Positions 16,422-23,576 of a DNA stretch of 64,000 nt are shown here, in pieces. The notes under the pieces were generated by a model. The model made no database searches and had not been told where the DNA came from. It was given only the letters and a program-made list of their open reading frames with translations. The translations under genes and the position numbers were made by a program. Source of the DNA: Erythrobacter litoralis (lineage in GTDB: Bacteria > Pseudomonadota > Alphaproteobacteria > Sphingomonadales > Sphingomonadaceae); the NCBI RefSeq assembly GCF_001719165.1, contig NZ_CP017057.1:2784501-2848500 (forward strand), in the 5' to 3' direction. Every line of letters begins with the position of its first letter. The first letter of the stretch is position 1.

Positions 16422-17939
16422 ATGGCTGCAGCACCGACCGGCGCGGATGCGTGGATCGAGCCGATCACGAATGTTTCCGATTTCATCTGGGGTGGCACCT
16501 GGAACGGCGAGGAGATCATCGCCTTTCCGCCCATGACGATCATCCTGCTCGGGATCGGGCTGTGGATCATGATCGGCCTCAAATTCTATCCGATCGTCAA
16601 ACTGGGGAGCGCGTTCAAGGGCCTGTTCGCAGGCCGCAAGGGACAGGGCGCGGGCGAGATCAGCCCGTTCGCCGCGCTTTCGACGGCGCTTTCGGGACAG
16701 GTCGGCACGGGTAATCTCGCAGGCGTTGCGACCGCCATCGCACTCGGCGGGCCGGGCGCGATCTTCTGGATGTGGATCACCGCCCTTTTCGGCATGGCGC
16801 TCGCCTTCGCGGAAGGCAGCCTTGCGATCCGGTACCGCGAACGCACCAGCGACGGGACCCTGCGCGGCGGGCCGATGACCTACATCATGATGGGCCTCGG
16901 GCCGAAATGGACCTGGCTGGCGATCATATTCTGCCTCGGCACGCTGTTCTCCGCGCTCGTCACCGGCAATTCGATCCAGGCCAATGCCGTCGCCGACGGG
17001 CTCAAGGAGCTGTTCGGTATCGAGGAAGCGATCGGCGGAGCCATCGTCGCGGTGCTGGTCTTCATCGTCATCATCGGCGGGATCAAGTCGATCGGCAGCG
17101 TTGCCGAAAAGGTGATCCCGTTCATGGCCGGCGCCTATGTCATCATGGCGGTGACCGCGCTGATCCTCAATTTCGGCGACCTGCCCGAAACCTTCGCGCT
17201 GATCTTCTACGGCGCGTTCAACCCGCAATCGGCGGTCGGCGGCTTCGCGGGAGCGGCCTTCATCGTCGCGCTGAGAGCGGGGGTCGCACGCGGCCTCTTC
17301 TCGAACGAGGCGGGCCAGGGTTCGACCGCGATCGCGCATGCCGTCGCCCAGACCGACGATCCCGAGCAGCAGGGCCGCATGGCGATGCTCGGCACCTTCA
17401 TCGACACGATCGTTATCTGCACCATGACCGCGCTCGTGATCCTCACCGTGCGCGGAGACTTCACCGCAGGCGGCGAATCGGTGCTGCATGCGTGGCAATC
17501 CGACCGGGTCGGTTTCGAGATGACCAGCGGTGCCTTTGCCGCCGCCTTCCCGATCGAACTCGCGGGGATAGCGATCGGCACCCTGGTCGCCAGCATCGCG
17601 CTGATCCTGTTCGTCTTCACGACCCTGCTGACCTGGAGCTATTACGGCGAGCGGGCGATCACCTTCCTTTATGATCGCATCCCGGGTTCCACCCGCGGGG
17701 GAGAGCGTGCGCTGCACATCATCTGGCGGGTGCTTTGGTGCGTCGTGATCTGGCTCGCGGCCGCGCAGCCTTCCGAACTGGTCTGGCGCCTGGGCGACAT
17801 CTCCAACGCGGCCATGGCGCTGCCCAACCTCGTCGCGCTGCTGCTTTTGTCGGGCGTTGTGTTCAAGCTTGCAAAGGGCATCAAGGACGCAGGTCGCACC
17901 CACACGGTCGACACGCCCGAAGAGCCCGAGGAATATTGA
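16422..17939 (+). CDS. Alanine/glycine:cation symporter (AGCS family)
   Basis: A 505-residue inner-membrane transporter with about 10-11 hydrophobic helices. Family signatures are visible: FAALSTALSGQVGTGNLAGVATAIALGGPGAIFWMW (positions about 85-120) and ARGLFSNEAGQGSTAIAHA near 290-308. AGCS proteins import alanine or glycine together with Na+ (or H+). The length is normal. It is encoded on the strand opposite to the secE-nusG block and tRNA-Trp that flank it. A bidirectional terminator lies about 235 bp downstream. Confidence 0.95.
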   Translation: MAAAPTGADAWIEPITNVSDFIWGGTWNGEEIIAFPPMTIILLGIGLWIMIGLKFYPIVKLGSAFKGLFAGRKGQGAGEISPFAALSTALSGQVGTGNLAGVATAIALGGPGAIFWMWITALFGMALAFAEGSLAIRYRERTSDGTLRGGPMTYIMMGLGPKWTWLAIIFCLGTLFSALVTGNSIQANAVADGLKELFGIEEAIGGAIVAVLVFIVIIGGIKSIGSVAEKVIPFMAGAYVIMAVTALILNFGDLPETFALIFYGAFNPQSAVGGFAGAAFIVALRAGVARGLFSNEAGQGSTAIAHAVAQTDDPEQQGRMAMLGTFIDTIVICTMTALVILTVRGDFTAGGESVLHAWQSDRVGFEMTSGAFAAAFPIELAGIAIGTLVASIALILFVFTTLLTWSYYGERAITFLYDRIPGSTRGGERALHIIWRVLWCVVIWLAAAQPSELVWRLGDISNAAMALPNLVALLLLSGVVFKLAKGIKDAGRTHTVDTPEEPEEY

Positions 17940-18173
17940 ACGCATCCGCTTGCCTGTCCGACCTGTCCGAATCGTCGCGAGGGCGTCGTCCGGGCTGCAG
18001 AACGCCGATCGGCTGAAAGAACGCGGGTTTTCGCAAAAGGCCGCAAACGGTTCGAATGCAGCGCTTGCGGCCCAACTCGTCTAGACGGCGGCCCGGCCGT
18101 TCAGTGAGATGGCCGCCATCATCGCGTTCTTCGCTTTAGCGGGGACCTGGCGATCAGTGTACCCGAAAGGAAA

Positions 18174-18203
18174 GCGCCCGACCCTCTCGCGAGGACCGGG
18201 CGC
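18174..18203. terminator. Bidirectional terminator-like hairpin
   Basis: The arms GCGCCCG and CGGGCGC enclose a smaller CCCTC-TCGC-GAGG stem, forming one long, nearly continuous helix. T-rich tracts follow in both directions (CTTTCTCTTTC rightward, TTTCCTTTC leftward). It sits 25 bp beyond the stop of the leftward 49-residue gene and also faces the end of the symporter gene. Confidence 0.8.
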
Positions 18204-18227
18204 CTTTCTCTTTCGAGAGTTGAGCGG

Positions 18228-18377
18228 TCAGACCATTCCGAACAGCTTCTCGAGCCAGCTCGGCTCTTGCATCGGGCGAATCGGGCCGTGCTTGGCCCGG
18301 CGGATCGCCGCATCGGTATGGGGCCGTGGATTGCTCCAGCGATCGGGAGCGCTCGTATGGATTCGAACAGCGGTCAT
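18228..18377 (-). CDS. Small basic protein of 49 residues, unknown function
   Basis: The ATG at 18375-18377 (MTAVRIHTSAPDRW) is preceded by AAGGAG at 9 nt, a good ribosome binding site; an ATG 9 bp upstream lies too close to it. The peptide continues with WSNPRPHTDAAIRRAKHGPI and ends WLEKLFGMV, a Pro/Arg-rich region and a short amphipathic C-terminal helix. It is followed by a clear terminator. Together these support a real small gene. It lies between tRNA-Trp and the symporter gene, in the direction of tRNA-Trp. I believe similar tiny proteins occur in related sphingomonads but cannot name a family. Confidence 0.55.
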   Translation of the reverse strand: MTAVRIHTSAPDRWSNPRPHTDAAIRRAKHGPIRPMQEPSWLEKLFGMV

Positions 18378-18524
18378 TGCGTTCATCTCCTTGTTTCTGC
18401 TTGTTTTACTTGCGCTTCGCATAAACAACAGGGGGCACAGCCTATCGTTCCGAGACTTCGGGTGAAGGTCGCCGCGCGCCGCATGCGAGACGAGCCGCGT
18501 CGAGACATTCCGAAGAAAGGGAAA

Positions 18525-18600
18525 TGGCAGGGGTGACAGGATTCGAACCCGTGGCCCTCGGTTTTGGAGACCGATGCTCTACCAGCTGAGCTACACCCCT
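18525..18600 (-). tRNA. tRNA-Trp (anticodon CCA)
   Basis: The minus strand folds as a full cloverleaf: acceptor AGGGGTG/CACCCCT, D-arm GCTCAGCTGGTAGAGC, anticodon arm TCGGTCT-CCA-AAACCGA, T-arm with GGTTCGAATCC, discriminator G and encoded CCA. The CCA anticodon reads UGG (Trp). In many alphaproteobacteria this gene directly precedes secE; here it is 2.4 kb away. Confidence 0.98.
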
Positions 18601-18733
18601 GCAGGAGTGGCGCGCTCTATCCCAGCCCCGCGCGATAGGCAACACTTATGGCGCCACCAGGCGAGGCGGCAAATCCGGTGGAACGGGTGGGGGGCGGGAA
18701 ACATTGCTGGAAGGTCCGCTGCAAGCTGTTAGA

Positions 18734-19480
18734 ATGAAGCCCGACACCATGCATTCCCCCTTTCGCGCCCCCATCCCAGTCGAAACGCTCCTGCTGGCCT
18801 ATCGCAGCGGTATCTTTCCGATGGCCGACCGGCGCGACGATCAGGATATCTTCTGGGTCGAGCCGCGCGACCGGGCGATCCTCCCGCTCAGCGCAATCCA
18901 TGTCTCGAAAAGCATGCGCAAGGTTCTGCGCCGCGATGCCTTCGCGGTCACGGTCAACCGCCGCTTCGAGGATGTCGTGCGCGCCTGCGCCGAACCGCGA
19001 CCAGGACATCCGGAAACCTGGATCAGCGAACGGATCGTGCAATCCTATTGCGGGCTTCACCGTGCTGGCCACGCCCATTCGATCGAATGCTGGGCCCAGG
19101 ACGGGGACGAGGGCGAGCCCCGGCTCGTCGGCGGGCTTTACGGAGTTTCGTTCGACCGCGTTTTCTGCGGCGAAAGCATGTTCAGCCGCGCCGACAATTC
19201 CAGCAAGGTCGCGCTGTGCTGGCTCGTCGCGCTCATGCGGCAGGCGGGCTTTGCGCTGCTCGACTGCCAGTTCATGACCGATCACCTCGCCAGCATGGGA
19301 GCGCAGGAGATCACGCAGGCGGATTACATGCACCGGGTAGCCGCAGCGCGCGGCGAGCCGAAGGCGAGCCTCGGCGCGGCGTGGCGACATTTCATGACCG
19401 GAGATCAGTCTTGCGAAGGCGCGGGCAGGTCTTCCTCGCCCGGGAAACGCATCGCGCAATCCTTGACCCAAACATCGTAG
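18734..19480 (+). CDS. aat: Leucyl/phenylalanyl-tRNA--protein transferase
   Basis: An approximately 248-residue N-end-rule enzyme that adds Leu or Phe from aminoacyl-tRNA to proteins with N-terminal Arg or Lys, marking them for ClpAP. Typical motifs are LLLAYRSGIFPMAD, FWVEPRDRAILPL, TWISERIVQSYCGLHRAGHAHSIECW, GGLYGVSFDRVFCGESMFSR and NSSKVAL. The start is uncertain: ATG at 18734 is chosen, with ATG 18749 and TTG 18704 as alternatives, none with a strong ribosome binding site. The C-terminal tail runs 76 bp over the 3' end of the convergent DUF2155 gene. Confidence 0.95.
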   Translation: MKPDTMHSPFRAPIPVETLLLAYRSGIFPMADRRDDQDIFWVEPRDRAILPLSAIHVSKSMRKVLRRDAFAVTVNRRFEDVVRACAEPRPGHPETWISERIVQSYCGLHRAGHAHSIECWAQDGDEGEPRLVGGLYGVSFDRVFCGESMFSRADNSSKVALCWLVALMRQAGFALLDCQFMTDHLASMGAQEITQADYMHRVAAARGEPKASLGAAWRHFMTGDQSCEGAGRSSSPGKRIAQSLTQTS

Positions 19481-19938
19481 ATCGGGTGTTCGACCACGTT
19501 GAGGCTGGGCGATTGCTTGAACAGCCAGCCGGAAAAGACGCGCCTATGCTCGCTCTCGCCGCGCTCGAGCACATCGACCTGAACGAAGGCGCCGGTTTCC
19601 TGGGGCATTTCCCAGGGCGGCGTGCGCTCGCAGGTGGCGAGCGTGACGATCACCGGCCCGATCTCGCGCGATTCGCCGGGTTTGAGTTCGATGTCCTCGG
19701 ACAGGTTGTTGCGCTTGTTCAGCAGGCCGAGCGTCGCCACCCGCTCCTCGTTGGGCGTGGCCCCCTCGATCGCATCCTGCCGGATCCCGCGCTCGGTCGT
19801 CGCAGAGCTTCCCGCCGCGGGCGAGGCGTCGCCGCTCGCGGCCGGTTCGTCCACCGGACCTGCCTCTTCCTCGCTATCGGAGCACGCCGCAGGCAGCAGC
19901 GCGGCGCATGCAAGCGCGGCGGATAGAAAAGCGCGCAT
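19405..19938 (-). CDS. DUF2155 domain protein, secreted or lipid-anchored
   Basis: A 177-residue protein with a signal peptide ending in a Cys (ALLPAACS), an acidic/Ala-rich linker to about residue 60, then the DUF2155 domain (about 65-165): RVATLGLLNKRNNL, ATCERTPPWEMPQETGAFVQVDV, FSGWLFKQSPSLNVVEHPIYDVWVKDC. This domain is common in alphaproteobacteria and is usually encoded near aat and the complex I accessory subunit, as here. Biochemical function is unknown. The 3' end overlaps aat on the other strand. Confidence 0.85.
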   Translation of the reverse strand: MRAFLSAALACAALLPAACSDSEEEAGPVDEPAASGDASPAAGSSATTERGIRQDAIEGATPNEERVATLGLLNKRNNLSEDIELKPGESREIGPVIVTLATCERTPPWEMPQETGAFVQVDVLERGESEHRRVFSGWLFKQSPSLNVVEHPIYDVWVKDCAMRFPGEEDLPAPSQD

Positions 19939-19950
19939 CGCCTGCGCCCC

Positions 19951-20385
19951 TCAGCCTTCGGGGCTGCCCGGAACCCACGCCTCGTAATCGCCGTCGGCCG
20001 GCGCGCGCCGCCCGCCCCGCTCGAGCGCGCCCTGCGGCCGGTAGGCCTTTGCGGTGCCGGTCAAATTCGGAGTGTAGTCCGCTTCCCAGATCTTGGGCGG
20101 CGGCAGGTGGCTTTCGGGCACGTCGTCGAACGCGCCGTGGAGCCAGCCGTGCCATTCGCTGGGCACGCGGCTCGCATCGTTGTTGCCGGCGTAGATCACC
20201 CAGCGTTTTTCGCGGCTGGTATAGGAGCCGTCGACGCGGCCCTCGAGGTGTTTCGGCTTTGCGCGATAATACTTGTTGCCCTGCGCATCAGTGCCGACAT
20301 GTTCGGCGCCCACGCGGCTCGCCCAGAAGTGGGTGCCGATCGTCGCGCCGTCCCACCAGGTGAATATCTTGGAGAGGATTCCCAT
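19951..20385 (-). CDS. NADH:ubiquinone oxidoreductase accessory subunit NDUFA12 (B17.2-like)
   Basis: A 144-residue protein of the alphaproteobacterial/mitochondrial supernumerary complex I subunit family. Visible hallmarks are FTWWDGATIGTHFWASRVGAEHVGTD near the N-terminus, RWVIYAGNNDASRVPSEWHGWLH in the middle and the LPPPKIW motif. It sits on the peripheral arm of complex I on the cytoplasmic side and helps assembly and stability. It is 12 bp upstream of the DUF2155 gene in the same direction, likely one operon. Confidence 0.94.
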   Translation of the reverse strand: MGILSKIFTWWDGATIGTHFWASRVGAEHVGTDAQGNKYYRAKPKHLEGRVDGSYTSREKRWVIYAGNNDASRVPSEWHGWLHGAFDDVPESHLPPPKIWEADYTPNLTGTAKAYRPQGALERGGRRAPADGDYEAWVPGSPEG

Positions 20386-20484
20386 AACCGGCGCGGTTAC
20401 TGCGTTTGCGCGCCGCCTTCAAGCGGGACTGTCGGTCCGACCTTCATTCCCGGACCTGCGATGCCGAACCTCAATTACCGTACC

Positions 20485-21024
20485 TCATTGCGGCCAGTCA
20501 TATTCGACCCGGTCGCCCGCCACGATGCCGAGCTCCGCGGACAGCCCGCCGCGAATCTCCAGTACCGCGCTTGCCAGGCCGTCCGACCCGACCGATTCGA
20601 GTTCGTAGGGCACACCCCTCTCGATATTGCTAATCCGCCCGTCGACCCCGATGAAGATGATGTCGAGCGGCAGGGGCGTGTTCTTCATCCAGAAATTGCG
20701 TTGCGCCGGCCTTTCGGAGGGGAACAGCATGGCCTCGTCATCGCCCATCTCGGTTCGGAACATCATGCCGCGCGCCTGCGCCTGCGGGGTGTCGGCGACT
20801 TCGGTTTCGAAAACGATGCGCCGTTCCCCGCGCACCACCGTGACCTCGATCAGCGGCAGGCCAGATTCGGAATGGCGTTCAGGCTGATCAGCGGATTGCT
20901 CGGCCGTTGCGGCGGGCGCGAACTGCTCGGCGCTCTGCACCGGCGAGCAGGCACAGGAGAGCACGGCGGCGAGCCCGACGAAAAGCCCCGCAAAGGGCGG
21001 ACGCTTGATGGCGGCGGATGTCAT
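20485..21024 (-). CDS. DUF192 family exported protein
   Basis: A 179-residue protein with a signal sequence (about 1-28; LAAVLSCACS could act as a lipobox), an Ala/Glu-rich spacer, and a DUF192 domain (about 60-178). The domain has QARGMMFRTEMGDDEAMLFPSE, NFWMKNTPLPLDIIFI and the DG-I-S-N-I-E-R turn. DUF192 proteins are small periplasmic beta-barrel-like proteins of unknown activity. The ATG overlaps the recX stop (ATGA), so translation is coupled to recX; a longer open frame upstream is ignored. Another 99 bp separate it from the NDUFA12 gene. Confidence 0.85.
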   Translation of the reverse strand: MTSAAIKRPPFAGLFVGLAAVLSCACSPVQSAEQFAPAATAEQSADQPERHSESGLPLIEVTVVRGERRIVFETEVADTPQAQARGMMFRTEMGDDEAMLFPSERPAQRNFWMKNTPLPLDIIFIGVDGRISNIERGVPYELESVGSDGLASAVLEIRGGLSAELGIVAGDRVEYDWPQ

Positions 21025-21698
21025 CGTCTTTGGTCTTCCTCTTCGGCTTCGGCTTCGGCCAGCCAATCCTCCAGGTCGGCGCGCACCGAGGCCTCCAGCA
21101 CCTTTCGGACATGCTCGTAATCATGGCCCGCGCGCAGCATTGCCGCAATCTGCTTTTCTCGCCGTGCGGGATCGATCGGCGGCGAGGGCTCATCCTCCGC
21201 CTCGGCAGCCTCGCCGCGGGCATAGGGGCCAAAGCCGCGTTTTCGCGCCATCAGCATCGCCGCGCGGCGTCGTTCGGCTTCGCCAGGGGCGTGTTCACCG
21301 CGCACCTCCTCTTCGACGCCGGCCGCCCACAGCGCCTGTTCGACCCGGCGCGCACCGTATCCGCGCGTCGTGAGATCGCGCGACCGGGCCCGCGCGAAAG
21401 CATCGTCATCGACATAGCCGAGTTCCACGAGCCGCGCGACGAGCGCGCCGACATCGAGTTCCACCAAGCGGCCCTCGCCGTCTTCCGCGACCCCGCGCTC
21501 GCGGATCTTGCGGGCGAGATAGGCTTCGAGCTTCGCGCCGGTCGTCGCATAGCGCGCGGCATAGGACAGGGCGAGATCGCGCAGCGTTTCGGAGTCCAGC
21601 GGGTTCCTGCGCGCGGCCTTTCCATGGCCCGCCTGCCCCTTGCGCTCGCCTGTTTTCTCGCTACGGCGCTGTGACGATTGATGTGGAGGTGAAACCAT
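21021..21698 (-). CDS. recX: Regulatory protein RecX
   Basis: A 225-residue RecX-type modulator of RecA filaments. Tandem three-helix repeats are seen: LALSYAARYATTGAKLEAYLARKIRERG (repeat 1), VARLVELGYVDDDAFARARSRDLTTRGYGARRVEQALWAAGV (repeat 2) and a more diverged C-terminal repeat ending DYEHVRKVLEASV. A 30-residue basic N-terminal extension and an acidic low-complexity C-terminus (AEAEAEEEDQRR) are additions. recA is not nearby. The stop overlaps the start of the DUF192 gene. Confidence 0.88.
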   Translation of the reverse strand: MVSPPHQSSQRRSEKTGERKGQAGHGKAARRNPLDSETLRDLALSYAARYATTGAKLEAYLARKIRERGVAEDGEGRLVELDVGALVARLVELGYVDDDAFARARSRDLTTRGYGARRVEQALWAAGVEEEVRGEHAPGEAERRRAAMLMARKRGFGPYARGEAAEAEDEPSPPIDPARREKQIAAMLRAGHDYEHVRKVLEASVRADLEDWLAEAEAEEEDQRR

Positions 21699-21832
21699 TT
21701 CGCCTTATTCGTGCCACAGTCCTTATCAAATGGGAAAATTTGGATCGTCTCGGGGAGAGTTTCCCGAACCATGAATGGGCACGATATCGCGCGCAAGAGC
21801 CGCGCTGCAGATAACGGGTATCGCGAGGGACA

Positions 21833-23566
21833 ATGACCGACGCCGCCTTGACGCCGACGCCGAACGATTGCGACTTGCCGCGCCGCCGCGCGGATTTCGC
21901 GACTTTCAGCGAGGCTATCGACTACGCTGCGAAGAGCGAGAAGGGCCTCAATTTCCATGACATGCGGGGCGTGCTCGAGAGGGTGTATCCCTATCGGGAA
22001 ATGCGCGAGGACGCGCTCGTCATGGCGCGCCGCCTTGTTGGCGCCGGGATCGGCAAGGCCGACCGGGTCGCGCTGATCGCTGAAACCGGGCCCGATTTCG
22101 CCGCCCTGTTCTGCGCCTGCGTCTATGCCGGGGCCTGGCCCGTTCCGCTGCCGCTGCCGACGACCTTCGGCGGCAAGGAGAATTATATCGACCAGCTCGC
22201 GGTCCAGCTGAAAAGTTCGGACCCGAAACTGCTGATCTATCCTGCCGAGATCGCCGAGATGGCCTCGGCCGCTGCGGCGCGGCAGGGATGCAAGGCATCG
22301 AGCTGGCAGGAATTCGCCGAGGCCGAGGCGCCCGGATGCGACCTGCCCGAAGCCGCTCCGGACGATATCTGCTACCTGCAATATTCGTCCGGCTCGACCC
22401 GCTTCCCGACCGGGGTCGCGGTCACGCACAAGGCCTTGCTGCACAATCTCTACGGCCATTCGACGACGATGCATCTGGGCGAGAACGATCGCTGCATCAG
22501 CTGGCTGCCATGGTATCACGACATGGGCCTCGTCGGCTGTTTCCTGTCGCTGATCGCGAATCAGGTGTCGGGCGATTTCTTGAAACCCGATGCCTTCGCC
22601 CGCCGCCCGCTTGCCTGGCTTGACATGATCAGCCGCAATCCAGGCTACACCCTCTCCTATTCGCCGACCTTCGGCTATGACATCTGCGCGCGCCGGATAT
22701 CGAGCCAGTCGAACGTCGCCGAACGTTTCGACCTGTCGCGCTGGCGGGTCGCGGGCAACGGAGCGGACATGATCCGCCCGGACGTTATGCAGAATTTCGT
22801 CAATGCCTTTTCCGACGCGGGCTTTCGCGCCTCGGCCTTCACCCCTTCCTATGGCCTTGCCGAGGCGGTGCTCGCGGTCACGGTCATGCCGCCGGGCGAA
22901 GGCATCCGCGTCGAACTGGTCGAGGAGGAGCGCCTGTCGGGCGCGCCGCGCGACATCTCCCGCCCCGCCCGGTACCGCGCGATCGTCAATTGCGGCAAGG
23001 CGCTGCCCGACATGGAGGTCGAAATCCGCGGAGAGGACGGGGAATCGCGCGCCGACCATCACATCGGCAAGGTGTGGTGCCGCGGCCCCAGCGTCATGCA
23101 TTCCTATTTCCGCAACGAGGAAGCGACGCGTGACTGTCTGGTCGACGGCTGGCTCGACACCGGCGACATGGGTTACATGGCGAACGGCTACCTGTTCATC
23201 GTCGGCCGGGCGAAGGACATGATCATCATCAACGGCAAGAACCACTGGCCGCAGGACATCGAATGGGCGGTTGAGCAGCTGCCCGGCTTCAATCATGGCG
23301 ACATCGCCGCTTTCGCGATCGAGACCGAGACAGGCGAGGAAGCACCCGCGGTGCTGGTCCATTGCCGCGTCTCCGATCCTGCCGAACGAATTCGCCTGCG
23401 CGAACTGATCGCGGACAAGGTGCGTTCGGTGACGGGCATGAGCTGCGTCGTCGAACTCGTCCCGCCGCGCACGCTGCCGCGCACATCCTCGGGCAAGCTG
23501 TCGCGGGCCAAGGCGAAGAAGCTCTACCTGTCGGGCGAGATCGTCCCGCTCAAGCTCGCCGCCTGA
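21833..23566 (+). CDS. Fatty acyl-AMP ligase (FAAL, FadD32/FadD26-like)
   Basis: A 577-residue ANL-superfamily adenylate-forming enzyme. Motifs in order: P-loop YLQYSSGSTRFPTGVAVTH (about 180-198), WLPWYHDMGLVG (about 224-235), TPSYGLAEAVLAV, GWLDTGDMGYM, and the hinge segment IINGKNHWPQDIE. A [NR]HxPQDIE hinge is characteristic of FAALs, which make acyl-AMP and hand it to an acyl carrier protein rather than to CoA. The C-terminal catalytic Lys is in SSGKLSR. A GAGGGAC ribosome binding site precedes the ATG. No ACP, PKS or sphingolipid gene is next to it, so the acceptor is unknown. It is divergent from recX and convergent with the DUF389 gene. Confidence 0.9.
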   Translation: MTDAALTPTPNDCDLPRRRADFATFSEAIDYAAKSEKGLNFHDMRGVLERVYPYREMREDALVMARRLVGAGIGKADRVALIAETGPDFAALFCACVYAGAWPVPLPLPTTFGGKENYIDQLAVQLKSSDPKLLIYPAEIAEMASAAAARQGCKASSWQEFAEAEAPGCDLPEAAPDDICYLQYSSGSTRFPTGVAVTHKALLHNLYGHSTTMHLGENDRCISWLPWYHDMGLVGCFLSLIANQVSGDFLKPDAFARRPLAWLDMISRNPGYTLSYSPTFGYDICARRISSQSNVAERFDLSRWRVAGNGADMIRPDVMQNFVNAFSDAGFRASAFTPSYGLAEAVLAVTVMPPGEGIRVELVEEERLSGAPRDISRPARYRAIVNCGKALPDMEVEIRGEDGESRADHHIGKVWCRGPSVMHSYFRNEEATRDCLVDGWLDTGDMGYMANGYLFIVGRAKDMIIINGKNHWPQDIEWAVEQLPGFNHGDIAAFAIETETGEEAPAVLVHCRVSDPAERIRLRELIADKVRSVTGMSCVVELVPPRTLPRTSSGKLSRAKAKKLYLSGEIVPLKLAA

Positions 23567-23576
23567 GCGAGGCGCA

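Noticed and set aside
16398..17945. 515-codon antisense open frame opposite the AGCS symporter
   Set aside because: Composition is charged and low-complexity (many His/Asp/Arg), with no family motif, and the symporter is unambiguous.
18109..18465. Plus-strand open frame between the symporter and tRNA-Trp
   Set aside because: It reads through a strong terminator and overlaps the small leftward gene with the better ribosome binding site.
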